Part shown: in pieces, positions 26,981-35,913 of the stretch | How the letters are laid out: every line of letters starts with the position of its first letter | Position numbering within the stretch: the stretch's first letter is position 1 | Assembly (NCBI RefSeq): GCF_030818545.1 | Contig: NZ_JAUTAH010000001.1 | Location: 997,001 to 1,061,000, forward strand | Reading direction: 5' to 3' | DNA from: Brevundimonas sp. SORGH_AS_0993 | GTDB taxonomy: Bacteria > Pseudomonadota > Alphaproteobacteria > Caulobacterales > Caulobacteraceae | Length of the DNA stretch: 64,000 nucleotides | The notes under the pieces: generated by a model | The model's database searches: none | The model's input: only the letters and a program-made list of their open reading frames with translations | What the model was told of the DNA's origin: nothing | Made by a program: the position numbers and the translations under genes

Positions 26981-27418
26981 ATGAGCCTGCACGGCGCCTA
27001 CGACCCCGACAACATCTTCGCCAAGATCCTGCGCGGCGAAATTCCTTCGGTGAAGGTGTGGGAAGACGACCACGTCCTGGCCTTCATGGACGTCTTTCCT
27101 CAATCCGAAGGCCATGTGCTGATCATCGCCAAACAGTCCCAGGCCCGCAATCTGCTGGAGGTGGAGCCCGAGGCGTTGCAACGCCTGACCGCCGCCCTTC
27201 AGCGCACGGCCAAGGCGGTCGAAAAGGCGCTGAAGCCCGAAGGTCTGGCGATCATGCAGTTCAACGGCGATGCAGGCGGCCAGACCGTGTTCCACCTGCA
27301 TTTCCACATCGTTCCGCGCTGGCGCGACCGCGACCTGAAGGGCCACGGCCACGCCCCGATGGCCGACGCCGCGACCCTGCAAGCTTTGGCCGACCGGATC
27401 GCCGCCGAACTGGACTGA
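26981..27418 (+). CDS. HIT family hydrolase
   Basis: 145 residues from the ATG at 26981 with GGAG seven bases upstream. Histidine-triad nucleotide-binding domain: DNIFAKILRGEIPSVKVWED, FMDVFPQSEGHVLIIAK and the HxHxH motif HLHFHIVP with catalytic His. Likely hydrolyses nucleoside phosphoramidates or AP4A-like nucleotides. The gene ends four bases before the convergent regA stop. Confidence 0.92.
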   Translation: MSLHGAYDPDNIFAKILRGEIPSVKVWEDDHVLAFMDVFPQSEGHVLIIAKQSQARNLLEVEPEALQRLTAALQRTAKAVEKALKPEGLAIMQFNGDAGGQTVFHLHFHIVPRWRDRDLKGHGHAPMADAATLQALADRIAAELD

Positions 27419-27422
27419 ACCT

Positions 27423-27959
27423 TCAGGTCACGCGGCGCTTTTCCAGCTTCCGGGCCAGGGTGCGGCGGTGCATGCCCAGCCGCCGCGCCGCCTCTGAGAT
27501 GTTGAAGTCGGTTTCCACCAGGGTCTCGTGAATCCGCTCCCACTCCAGGGTCTTGATCGAGGTGGGCCGGGCGCCCAGCGGCGTTTCCGCATCGCCGCCG
27601 GCTCGGCCGAAGGCGGCCTCGATGTCGTCGGTGCCGGCGGGCTTGGCCAGATAGTGGCGCGCGCCCAGCTTGATCGCCTCCACCGCCGTGGCGATGCTGG
27701 CGAAGCCGGTCAGAACGACGATGTCCATCTGGGGATCGAAGGCGTGCAGCGTCTCCACGCAGCTCAGGCCCGAGGCGCCGCCCAGTTTCAGATCGACCAC
27801 GGCATAGCCGGGCCGGTGTGTCTTCAGCACCTCGGCCATGGCCTCGGGCCCGTTGGCGCTCACGACAACATAGCCGCGCCGTTCGAACGAGCGTTTCAGC
27901 GTGGCCGAAAAGGAGGCGTCGTCCTCCACGATCAGCAGACGTCGTGCGTCATCGGTCAT
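27423..27959 (-). CDS. regA: RegA/PrrA/ActR-type response regulator
   Basis: 178 residues. Receiver domain with phosphoacceptor Asp56 (YAVVDLKLGGASGL), then a short linker and a Fis-type helix-turn-helix (ISEAARRLGMHRRTLARKLEKR), the exact layout of the RegA/PrrA/ActR family of global redox regulators. Its ATG overlaps the regB stop (ATGA). Last gene of the cyoABCD-surf1-regBA unit, so oxidase level and its probable regulator are co-expressed. Confidence 0.92.
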   Translation of the reverse strand: MTDDARRLLIVEDDASFSATLKRSFERRGYVVVSANGPEAMAEVLKTHRPGYAVVDLKLGGASGLSCVETLHAFDPQMDIVVLTGFASIATAVEAIKLGARHYLAKPAGTDDIEAAFGRAGGDAETPLGARPTSIKTLEWERIHETLVETDFNISEAARRLGMHRRTLARKLEKRRVT

Positions 27960-29281
27960 CGCAGTTCTCCTTCCTGCGGCGCCAGGGCCGACAAGGGCAG
28001 GCTCAGCCGCACCTCGCCGCCGCCCGCCGGCGGATTGGCCGCCTCCACCGCGCCGCCCAGAGAGCGTATCACGTTCATCAGCAGGAACAGGCCCAGCCCC
28101 GCCCCCGGCCGCGCCTTGGTGGAGGTATAGGGCTTGCCCAGACGGTTCAGGATTTTGGGCGCAAAGCCGGGGCCGTCGTCGCGAACCGCGATCTCCAGCA
28201 GTTCGCCCGCCTGGCCCAGGGTCACGACGATCCGTCGCGCGCCCGCCTCGGCGGCATTGTCGAACAGCACGCCCAGCACCTGGCGCAGGGCCGGATCGGC
28301 GATGATGGCCGGGTCCTGGCTCAGTTGGTCGCGGATCTCCACCGCCACGCCCTCGGCGCCGCTGGCGTCGACTACGGCCCGGATGAAGGCGCGCACCGTC
28401 GTGCGCTCGGGCGCCTGCCCCCTCGCCTCGCCCGCCGACATCAGGATGCCGGTGACGATGGCCTTGCACCGCTCGACCTCGGCCCGCATGGTCGTCATGT
28501 CCTGAGCAAGATCGGAATCCTCGGCCAGGCGCGGCATCCGCTTCCAGTCGCTCAGGATCACCGACAGAGACGCCAAGGGCGTGCCCAGTTCGTGCGCGGC
28601 GCCCGAGGCCAGAAGCCCCATCCGCACGATATGATCATGCTCGACCGCGTGCTGGCGCATATCGGCCATGGAGGCGTCGCGCGCCCTCAGGTTCTGGCTG
28701 ATGCGCGTGACGAACAGCACCAGCAAAACCGCCATCAGCACGAAACAGATCAGGCTGCCCTGCAGATACAGGCTCAGCAGCGCGTCCTCGCGCGTTGGCG
28801 GCAGGGCCAGGGGGCGGTTGCGCAGCCCCAGGCCCGCGAAACACAAGCTGGTCAGGGCGATCAGCGCCCAGGCATGGACCGGCGCCAGCAGCACCGCCCC
28901 CAGCACCACCTGCAGCAGATAAAGCGCCACGAACGGATTGGCCGCCCCGCCCGTCAGATACAGCAGCCAGGTCAGGGCCGTCACATCGGCCAGCAAGGCG
29001 AACATCAGCCCCTGGTCCGTTACGCCGCCCGCCCGCGCCGAAATGGCGGCCGACAGCAGATTGACCGCCACCAGCCCCGCCGGCGCCATCAGCAGCAGCC
29101 CGACCGGCAGCGGAATGCCCATGGCGTAATGAACCAGCAGAATGGTCGCCACCTGCCCCGCCACCGCCAGCCACCGCAGCTGGATCAGCAGCAGCATGTT
29201 CCGCCGGTTGGCGCCGTCGTGCGACAGGACGCCCTCGGTCCAGCCTCCCAGTCCCAGCAGATGACGGAGGGACGGGTTCAT
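27956..29281 (-). CDS. regB: RegB/PrrB/ActS-type redox sensor histidine kinase
   Basis: 441 residues. Six transmembrane helices (about 30-195) with the quinone-binding loop GGAANPF at 111-117, then the H-box ASGAAHELGTPLASLSV with phosphorylated His230 and the HATPase domain (GDGPGF-like DDGPGFAPKIL, GAGLGLFLL). Cys272 in VERCKAIVTGIL sits at the redox-active Cys position of RegB. Phosphorylates RegA according to quinone and redox state. Overlaps both neighbours by four bases (ATGA on each side). Confidence 0.93.
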   Translation of the reverse strand: MNPSLRHLLGLGGWTEGVLSHDGANRRNMLLLIQLRWLAVAGQVATILLVHYAMGIPLPVGLLLMAPAGLVAVNLLSAAISARAGGVTDQGLMFALLADVTALTWLLYLTGGAANPFVALYLLQVVLGAVLLAPVHAWALIALTSLCFAGLGLRNRPLALPPTREDALLSLYLQGSLICFVLMAVLLVLFVTRISQNLRARDASMADMRQHAVEHDHIVRMGLLASGAAHELGTPLASLSVILSDWKRMPRLAEDSDLAQDMTTMRAEVERCKAIVTGILMSAGEARGQAPERTTVRAFIRAVVDASGAEGVAVEIRDQLSQDPAIIADPALRQVLGVLFDNAAEAGARRIVVTLGQAGELLEIAVRDDGPGFAPKILNRLGKPYTSTKARPGAGLGLFLLMNVIRSLGGAVEAANPPAGGGEVRLSLPLSALAPQEGELR

Positions 29282-29952
29282 GAGCGGCGCCGCCGTTCCT
29301 CGCGCAGAAACAGGCCATATCCCGCCAGGGTCAGCAGGGCCATGCCGAACCAGGTCAGGGCGTAGATCAGATGGCTGTTGGGAAAGCGGATGACCGTCAG
29401 CCCCCCGCGCGGCCAGCCGCCCGGATTGGCCTGCCCGTCCGCGTCGACGAAATAGGGCGCCGCGTGCGTCAGCCCCCGCCGCGCGGCGATGGCGGCGACG
29501 TCGCGTGATCGCCAGCGGTCTCCGGCCAGATCGTTGGCCCGCAGGAAGCCGCCCTTGGGCTCACTGATCCGCAACAGGCCGACCACGGTGCGCCGTCCCA
29601 CGACCTGGCCGTCTGCACGCATCGCCGGATCGCGCCGTTCGGCCGTGACGAAGCCCCGATTGACCAGGACGGTGAAGCCGCGATCCTCCGCCAGGGGCGT
29701 CATGATCCAGAAGCCCGCGCCCAGGTCCGTCACCGCCTGAACCAGGGTCTCCTGATCGTGACGAAAGACGCCGTGCAGGACCACACGCCGATACTGATCG
29801 CTCTCTCGCGTAATCGCTGACCAGCGGTCCGGGCCAGGCGCCGCAATGGGCGCAGCGTGGACGCGGGCGTCCACCTGGGCGATCAGGGCCGTTTTCCAGG
29901 CCAGACGCTGCACCTGCCATCCGCCCAGCGCCAAAAAGCCGACGAACAGCAC
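29278..29952 (-). CDS. SURF1 family oxidase assembly protein (N-terminus uncertain)
   Basis: 224 residues from GTG 29952. SURF1 has two terminal membrane helices and a periplasmic domain: LALGGWQVQRLAWK at the first helix end, YRRVVLHGVFRHDQE, VLVNRGFVTAERRDP, and NSHLIYALTWFGMALLTL. GTG 29952 cuts into the first helix; the same frame continues upstream as TDHSPVPAPRSRSTRIFAS to an ATC at 30024 preceded by GAGGG, with no ATG, GTG or TTG between. The true start may be there (odd start or base error). Assists haem insertion in oxidase subunit I, fitting its place after cyoD. Confidence 0.85.
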   Translation of the reverse strand: MLFVGFLALGGWQVQRLAWKTALIAQVDARVHAAPIAAPGPDRWSAITRESDQYRRVVLHGVFRHDQETLVQAVTDLGAGFWIMTPLAEDRGFTVLVNRGFVTAERRDPAMRADGQVVGRRTVVGLLRISEPKGGFLRANDLAGDRWRSRDVAAIAARRGLTHAAPYFVDADGQANPGGWPRGGLTVIRFPNSHLIYALTWFGMALLTLAGYGLFLREERRRRS

Positions 29953-30034
29953 CAGCGCCGCGATCGAGGCGAAGATGCGCGTCGATCGCGATCGCGGCGC
30001 AGGGACGGGTGAATGGTCGGTGATCGCGCCCTCG

Positions 30035-30424
30035 TCAGCCCATCATCTGCGACATGTCGTGCGTCGCCGGCATCATATTGGTGTTCAGGTGGTACATAAC
30101 CCACAGCGAACCCGACAGGGCGATGACCACCACGATGACGGTGAAGATCAGCGCCAGCATGGTCCAGCCGCCCTCCGACTTGGAGTTCATGTGCAGGAAG
30201 TAGATCATGTGGACCACGATCTGCACGACGGCGAAGCCCATCACCAGAAGCGCCGTCGCCTGTTTGGGCAGAACGCCCGTCATGACCAGGGCGAAGGGGA
30301 TGGCCGTCAGGATCACCGACAGCACGAAGCCGATCATATAGCTCCTGAACGAGCCGTGATTGTGGGCCTCGTGGCCGAGGTGATCGGTCTCGTGGGACTC
30401 GGGCGAGTGGTTTTCGGCGCTCAT
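30035..30424 (-). CDS. cyoD: Cytochrome o ubiquinol oxidase subunit IV
   Basis: 129 residues from the ATG at 30424, overlapping the cyoC stop as ATGA. His-rich N-terminus (SHETDHLGHEAHNHGSF) then three transmembrane helices with SYMIGFVLSVILTAIPFALV and VVQIVVHMIYFLHMNSKSEGGW, diagnostic of CyoD. Accessory subunit of the bo3-type quinol oxidase, assisting CuB/haem assembly. Confidence 0.95.
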   Translation of the reverse strand: MSAENHSPESHETDHLGHEAHNHGSFRSYMIGFVLSVILTAIPFALVMTGVLPKQATALLVMGFAVVQIVVHMIYFLHMNSKSEGGWTMLALIFTVIVVVIALSGSLWVMYHLNTNMMPATHDMSQMMG

Positions 30425-31047
30425 CGCAGCATGCCCAGCAGATAGACGAAGGTGAAGACGCCGATCCAGATGACGTCCAGGAAGTGCCAGAACATCGACA
30501 GGCACATCAGGCGGCGCTTGTTGGCGGGGATCAGACCCTTCCAGCTGACCTGAACCATCAGCGTCACCAGCCAGATGATGCCGAAGGTGACGTGCAGGCC
30601 GTGGGTGCCGACCAGGGTGAAGAAGGCCGACAGGAAGGCGCTGCGCTGCGGCGTGGCGCCTTCATGGATCAGATGCGCGAACTCGTAGAGTTCGATCCCC
30701 AGGAAGGCCAGGCCGAACAGGCCCGTGATCGCCAGCCAGATCAGGGTCTGACGCTGGTTGTTGCGATCCATCGCCAGCATGGCGAAGCCGTAGGTGATGG
30801 ACGAGAACAGCAGCATGGCGGTGTTGATCGCCACCAGCTCCAGGTCGAACAGCTCCTTCGGGCCCGGCCCGGCGGCATAGTTGCCGCCCAGCACGCCGAA
30901 CACGGCGAACAGCATCGCAAAGATGAGGCAGTCGCTCATCAGATAGAGCCAGAAGCCCAGCATGGTGCTGGAGCCTTCCTCGTGGTGCGGCTCCTCTTCC
31001 AGGTGGAAGACGGTCGGGTCGTCCAGTTTGATCGCGGTTGCGCTCAT
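30421..31047 (-). CDS. cyoC: Cytochrome o ubiquinol oxidase subunit III
   Basis: 208 residues, five transmembrane helices as in the quinol oxidase form of subunit III. Matches: MLGFWLYLMSDCLIFAMLFAVF, GIELYEFAHLIHEGATPQRSAF-like segment, and VGTHGLHVTFGIIWL. It starts three bases after the cyoB stop. Structural subunit that stabilises the proton-pumping core. Confidence 0.96.
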   Translation of the reverse strand: MSATAIKLDDPTVFHLEEEPHHEEGSSTMLGFWLYLMSDCLIFAMLFAVFGVLGGNYAAGPGPKELFDLELVAINTAMLLFSSITYGFAMLAMDRNNQRQTLIWLAITGLFGLAFLGIELYEFAHLIHEGATPQRSAFLSAFFTLVGTHGLHVTFGIIWLVTLMVQVSWKGLIPANKRRLMCLSMFWHFLDVIWIGVFTFVYLLGMLR

Positions 31048-31050
31048 GGA

Positions 31051-33051
31051 TCAGCCCTCCGTTCCGGCCAGGAGGCGGGTCCGCGCCTCCTCGGTTTCGC
31101 GCACCTCATCCGCCGGGATGTAATAGTCGCGCTTGTAGTTGAAGGTATGGCCGATGGACACGGCCAGCACGCCGACGAAGCACAGAGCCGCCAGCCACCA
31201 GATGTACCAGACCAGCGCCAGGCCCATCACCAGGCACAGGCCCGAGATGATGACGCCCGACCCGGTGTTGGACGGCATGTGGATGGCCTTGTAGCCGCTC
31301 AGCGGGCGCTGATACTTCTTCTTCTTCATGTCCCACCAGGCGTCGGCGTCATGCACGACCGGCGTGGAGGCGAAGTTGTAGGCCGGGGGCGGCGAAGACG
31401 TCGCCCACTCCAGGGTGCGGCCGCCCCAGGGGTCGCCCGTGGTGTCGCGCAGCTTGTCGCGGTTGATGATCGACACGGCGAACTGGATGAACATGGCCGC
31501 AATGCCCAGGGCGATCACGCCCGCGCCGATAGCGGCGATGATGAACCAGATCTGCAGCGACGGATCGTCGAACACCCGCATCCGGCGCGTCACGCCCATC
31601 AGGCCCAGGACGTACAGCGGCGCAAAGGCCAGCCAGAAGCCGGGAATCCAGCACCAGAAGCTGATCAGCCCCCACTTCTTGTCCAACTTGAAGCCAAAAG
31701 CCTTGGGCCACCAGAAGTTGATGGCCGCGAACAGGCCGAACAGAACGCCGCCGATGATCACGTTATGGAAGTGGGCGATCAGGAACAGCGAGTTGTGCAG
31801 CACGAAGTCGGCCGGCGGCACGGCCAGCAGAACCCCAGTCATGCCGCCGATCACGAAGGTCAGCATGAAGGCGACCAGCCACATCATCGGCAGTTCGAAC
31901 CGGATGCGTCCCCGGTACATGGTGAACAGCCAGTTGAAGATCTTCGCCCCCGTCGGGATCGAGATGATCATGGTGGTGATGCCGAAGAAGCTGTTCACCG
32001 ACGCGCCCGAACCCATGGTGAAGAAGTGGTGCAGCCACACCAGGTACGACAGCACCGTGATGACGACGGTGGCGTAAACCATCGACGTATAGCCGAACAG
32101 CTTCTTGCCCGAGAAGGTCGAGGCGATTTCAGAAAAGACGCCGAACAGCGGCAGGATCAGGATGTAGACCTCTGGGTGGCCCCAGATCCAGATCAGGTTC
32201 ACGTACATCATCGGATTGCCACCGAAGTCGTTCGTGAAGAAGTTGGTGCCGACGTAACGGTCCAGCGTCAGCAGGGCCAGAACCGCGGTCAGGACCGGGA
32301 AGGACGCCACGATCAGCACGTTGGTGCAAAGCGAGGTCCAGGTGAAGACGGGCATCTTCATCATGCCCATGCCCGGCGCGCGCATCTTCACGATGGTGGC
32401 GATCAGGTTGATGCCGGACAGGGTGGTCCCCACCCCCGCGATCTGAAGCGCCCAGATATAGTAGTCGACCCCGACCCCGGGACTGTATCCGATGCCCGAC
32501 AGCGGCGGATAGGCCAGCCAGCCGGTGCGCGCGAACTCGCCCACGAACAGCGACGCCATGACGATGATCGCCCCGGCCGTCGTCATCCAGAAGCTGAAGT
32601 TGTTCAGGAAGGGGAAGGACACGTCGCGCGCGCCGATCTGCAGCGGCACGACATAGTTCATGATGCCCGTCACCAACGGCATGGCCACGAAGAAGATCAT
32701 GATCACGCCGTGGGCGGTGAAAATCTGGTCATAGTGGTGGGCGTTCAGATAGCCCTCGGAGCCCCCGAAGGCCATGGCCTGTTGCAGACGCATCATGATG
32801 GCGTCGGCGAAGCCGCGCACGAACATGATCAGACCCAGGATCATGTACATGATCCCGATCTTCTTGTGGTCCACAGTGGTGAACCACTCCTTCCAGAGAT
32901 AGCCCCACAGTTTGAAGTAGGTCAGGGCGCCCAGCAGGGCGGCCCCGCCCAGTACGACCACCACCATGGTGGCCAGCACGATCGGCTCGTGCGGCAGGGC
33001 CTCAAGCGTGAGGCGCCCGAACAGCATTGGAATGAGGGTGTCGGCGTTCAT
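31051..33051 (-). CDS. cyoB: Cytochrome o ubiquinol oxidase subunit I
   Basis: 666 residues, about the length of E. coli CyoB (663). Catalytic haem-copper subunit with 15 expected helices. Ligand motifs visible: [12 protein letters not shown] (low-spin haem His), [15 protein letters not shown] (CuB His cross-linked to Tyr), [10 protein letters not shown] (two CuB His) and [12 protein letters not shown] (high- and low-spin haem His). Reduces O2 to water with quinol electrons while pumping protons. Fifteen bases after cyoA. Confidence 0.97.
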   Translation of the reverse strand: MNADTLIPMLFGRLTLEALPHEPIVLATMVVVVLGGAALLGALTYFKLWGYLWKEWFTTVDHKKIGIMYMILGLIMFVRGFADAIMMRLQQAMAFGGSEGYLNAHHYDQIFTAHGVIMIFFVAMPLVTGIMNYVVPLQIGARDVSFPFLNNFSFWMTTAGAIIVMASLFVGEFARTGWLAYPPLSGIGYSPGVGVDYYIWALQIAGVGTTLSGINLIATIVKMRAPGMGMMKMPVFTWTSLCTNVLIVASFPVLTAVLALLTLDRYVGTNFFTNDFGGNPMMYVNLIWIWGHPEVYILILPLFGVFSEIASTFSGKKLFGYTSMVYATVVITVLSYLVWLHHFFTMGSGASVNSFFGITTMIISIPTGAKIFNWLFTMYRGRIRFELPMMWLVAFMLTFVIGGMTGVLLAVPPADFVLHNSLFLIAHFHNVIIGGVLFGLFAAINFWWPKAFGFKLDKKWGLISFWCWIPGFWLAFAPLYVLGLMGVTRRMRVFDDPSLQIWFIIAAIGAGVIALGIAAMFIQFAVSIINRDKLRDTTGDPWGGRTLEWATSSPPPAYNFASTPVVHDADAWWDMKKKKYQRPLSGYKAIHMPSNTGSGVIISGLCLVMGLALVWYIWWLAALCFVGVLAVSIGHTFNYKRDYYIPADEVRETEEARTRLLAGTEG

Positions 33052-33066
33052 CGGCTAGGCATTCGC

Positions 33067-34281
33067 TCAGGCGTTGGGGGCGGAACGGATGTCGGTCGAG
33101 ACCGGCCCCGCGGCGAAGGAATTGGACGTCAGCGCCGCCATCGGCGTGACCTTGTGCGACACCCCCTGCCCCGTCAGACGATCCAGGCTGACGGGCGTTG
33201 CGACGGCCTGTTGCTCGGACTGGCGCATGCGATCGGCGGCGGCCGCCTCGGCCTGCAGCGGCGTGCAGATGGTCATGACGTAGCTTTCGTTCGACCCGAA
33301 ATAGGCCGGCGATTTCCCGCGCCCGGCGTATTTGTCGTAGATCAGGGGCATGGTGTTGCGCACCGAGGCCAGGCTGAGGCCGCCCTTGCGGTCGATCTGC
33401 ATCATCTCGCCCATACACATCTTGCCCGGCTCGACGCACATATTGAGGATCGCGTCCCACAGGGCGCCGTCCACCTGGCCGAAATACAGCACCGGGACCT
33501 TCTCGCTGGGCTTTTCCAGTTCCAGATAGCGGTCGCGATCCAGCGGCTGTCCGCCCTGACGCACGCCGGCGATCCAGCGGTCGAACCCGGCCTGGTCCAG
33601 GCCATGGAAGGCGAAGCGCATGTTCGAAAAGCCGTCGCCCGAATAGTTGGCCGAGAAGCCCTGATACTCGCCGGGCTTGTTGATGACGGCGTGCAGCTTC
33701 GTCTCCATGCCCGGCATGGCGTAGATCTGACCGGCCAGGGCGGGAATGTAGAAGCTGTTCATCACCGAGGACGAGGTGATGTGGAAACGGATCGGACGAT
33801 CGACAGGCGCGGCCAGTTCGTTGACCGTCGCCACGCCGTACTGCGGATAGATGAACATCCACTTCCAGTCCAAGGCCACGACATTGACCTGCAGCGGCTC
33901 GACGTTCTCGGCGACGGCGTGGCCCGGCTTGATCCGATCAATGGGCCGATAGGGGTCCAGCAGGTGGGTGCCGGCCCAGGTCAGGGCGCCCAGGCAGATG
34001 ATGATCAAGAGCGGCGCGGCCCAGATCACCAGCTCCAGCGAGGTGGAGTGGTCCCAGTCGGGCTGATATTCGGCCTCCTTGTTCGACGCCCGGTACTTCC
34101 AGGCGAAGAAGACCGTCAACCCCATCACCGGCACGATGATCAGCAGCATCAGCAGGGTGGAGATCATCAACAGGTCGCCCTGCTGGGCGGCGACGTCGCC
34201 CGCCGGCCTCAGGACGACCAGATCACAGGCCGACAGCAGAGCCACGACAGGCGCGAGCAAAAGTAGGCGCAGACGGCGCAA
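33067..34281 (-). CDS. cyoA: Cytochrome o ubiquinol oxidase subunit II (lipoprotein)
   Basis: 404 residues from TTG 34281, preferred because GGAG lies five bases upstream and a perfect lipoprotein signal (MRRLRLLLLAPVVALLSAC) results; an ATG at 34377 would place 32 basic residues ahead of it without a ribosome-binding site. Two transmembrane helices, then a cupredoxin domain (VNVVALDWKWMFIYP, FHITSSSVMNSFYIPALAGQIYAMPGM) lacking CuA ligands, as in quinol oxidases. The C-terminus is extended by about 80 residues beyond the E. coli length, low-complexity. First gene of the oxidase unit. Confidence 0.93.
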   Translation of the reverse strand: MRRLRLLLLAPVVALLSACDLVVLRPAGDVAAQQGDLLMISTLLMLLIIVPVMGLTVFFAWKYRASNKEAEYQPDWDHSTSLELVIWAAPLLIIICLGALTWAGTHLLDPYRPIDRIKPGHAVAENVEPLQVNVVALDWKWMFIYPQYGVATVNELAAPVDRPIRFHITSSSVMNSFYIPALAGQIYAMPGMETKLHAVINKPGEYQGFSANYSGDGFSNMRFAFHGLDQAGFDRWIAGVRQGGQPLDRDRYLELEKPSEKVPVLYFGQVDGALWDAILNMCVEPGKMCMGEMMQIDRKGGLSLASVRNTMPLIYDKYAGRGKSPAYFGSNESYVMTICTPLQAEAAAADRMRQSEQQAVATPVSLDRLTGQGVSHKVTPMAALTSNSFAAGPVSTDIRSAPNA

Positions 34282-34378
34282 GGCGGCTCCAATCGGAAAG
34301 CGTCGGGCAAGGGGGAGGCGCCGCGACGGTTGGCGTTTGAACGTGCGCCGATAGTCAGCTTCGATCTGGAACGACATT

Positions 34379-34391
34379 GGACAATCTGTCC
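34379..34391. promoter_or_regulatory. Palindrome GGACA-ATC-TGTCC upstream of cyoA
   Basis: Five-base perfect arms with a 3-base centre, in the 112-112-base gap region between the far cyoA ATG and the divergent MFS gene. A candidate operator or promoter-proximal hairpin for the oxidase operon; identity of any regulator unknown. Confidence 0.4.
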
Positions 34392-34489
34392 TATCCTCTT
34401 GCAGCCGCTTTCATCGCAAAGGGCGCCCGGTCATAATGCGGCGATCCGCCGTGCCGCCCAAATTCAAGTCCTACGGAGCGCCCTAGCCC

Positions 34490-35839
34490 ATGTCCGCCTC
34501 GACGACCCCTTCGTCAGAGTCGCTGGAACGCGACGCCGCCGCCCTCCACGCGCATCATGGCAAGGTCGACGCCGGCGAGATCGCCATCGGCGTCATTATC
34601 GGCCGAACGTCCGAGTTTTTCGACTTCTTTGTTTACGCCATCGCCTCGGTGGTCGTGTTTCCGCAGTTGATCTTCCCCTATGTCGGCGCTGTGGAGGGCA
34701 CACTGCTGTCTTTCGCCGTCTTCGCCCTGGCCTTCCTGTTCCGCCCGCTGGGCACGGTCCTGTTCATCGCCATCGACCGCAAGTTCGGGCGTGGGGCCAA
34801 GCTGACCACGGCCCTGCTGCTGCTGGGCACCTCGACCGTGTCGGTGGCCTTCATCCCCGGCTATGAGACGGTCGGCCTGTGGGCGCCTGTGCTGCTGGCC
34901 CTGACCCGCATCGGCCAGGGCGTGGCCCTGGGCGGCGCCTGGGACGGCCTGGCCTCCCTGCTGGCTCTGAATGCGCCGGAGAAGAAGCGCGGCTGGTACG
35001 CCATGATCCCGCAACTGGGCGCGCCCATCGGCCTTATGGTCGCCTCGGCCCTGTTCGCCTTCTTCCTGAACACCCTGTCGGCGCCCGACTTCCTGGACTG
35101 GGGCTGGCGCTATCCCTTCTTCGTGGCCTTCGCCATCAACGTCGTGGCTCTGTTCGCCCGTCTGCGCATCGTGGTGACGCCCGCCTTCCAGAAGCTGTTC
35201 GAGACCCGGGACCTGCAGCCGACGCCGGTGTCCCAGGCCGTGCGCGAGGAAGGCCCCAAGATCGCCATCGGCGCCTTCGCCCCCCTGGCCAGCTTCGCCA
35301 TGTTCCACATGGTCACTGTCTTCCCCCTGTCGTGGGTCTTTCTGTTCACCAAGGAAACGCCCGTCCGCTTCCTGTTGATCGAGATGGTCGGGGCCGCCTT
35401 CGGTCTGGCCTCCATTCTGGCCTCGGGCCTGCTGGCCGACCGCTACGGCCGCCGCACCCTGTTGGCCGTCACCGCCGCCGGCATCGCCGCCTTCTCGGGC
35501 TTCGCGCCCCAGCTTCTGAACGGCGGCCCGATCGGGGAGCTGGTCTTCATGATCTCGGGCTTCATCCTGCTGGGCCTGTCGTTCGGCCAAGCCTCGGGTC
35601 CGGTGGCCTCCAGCTTCAGCCTGACGAACCGCTACACCTCCTCGGCCCTAACGTCCGACCTGGCCTGGCTGTTCGGCGCCGGTTTCGCGCCCCTCGCGGC
35701 CCTGTGGATCTCCAGCCAGTTCGGCCTGATCGCCGCCGGCGCCTATCTGCTGTCGGGCGCGATCTGCACCTTAGTGGCCCTGTGGCTGAACCGCGAACTG
35801 GCGCGCAGTTCCTCGGACAAGGCGCGCCCCGCCCACTGA
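34490..35839 (+). CDS. MFS transporter (metabolite:H+ symporter-like)
   Basis: 449 residues with about 12 transmembrane helices. N-terminal GVIIGRTSEFFDFFVYAIASVVVFPQLIF and RPLGTVLFIAIDRKFGRGAKL (MFS motif between helices 2 and 3), LTRIGQGVALGGAWDG, and ADRYGRRTLLAV between helices 8 and 9, typical of the MHS branch (shikimate / alpha-ketoglutarate / proline type). Substrate unknown. Divergent from cyoA; nothing else in its direct neighbourhood indicates a pathway. Confidence 0.85.
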   Translation: MSASTTPSSESLERDAAALHAHHGKVDAGEIAIGVIIGRTSEFFDFFVYAIASVVVFPQLIFPYVGAVEGTLLSFAVFALAFLFRPLGTVLFIAIDRKFGRGAKLTTALLLLGTSTVSVAFIPGYETVGLWAPVLLALTRIGQGVALGGAWDGLASLLALNAPEKKRGWYAMIPQLGAPIGLMVASALFAFFLNTLSAPDFLDWGWRYPFFVAFAINVVALFARLRIVVTPAFQKLFETRDLQPTPVSQAVREEGPKIAIGAFAPLASFAMFHMVTVFPLSWVFLFTKETPVRFLLIEMVGAAFGLASILASGLLADRYGRRTLLAVTAAGIAAFSGFAPQLLNGGPIGELVFMISGFILLGLSFGQASGPVASSFSLTNRYTSSALTSDLAWLFGAGFAPLAALWISSQFGLIAAGAYLLSGAICTLVALWLNRELARSSSDKARPAH

Positions 35840-35913
35840 TCCCAAAGACCTCGGGCGGGCGGCTCACGGCCGTTCACCCGAGCGTCACCTGTCCAGAAAC
35901 GCGGCCTGAGGGC

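Noticed and set aside
30484..34266. 1260-residue plus-strand ORF
   Set aside because: Antisense to cyoABC; His/Gln/Asp-rich composition typical of a high-G+C shadow frame.
35850..35882. Terminator between the MFS gene and the PPC gene
   Set aside because: CTCGGG/CCCGAG arms exist, but the loop is long and no T-run follows; too weak to call.
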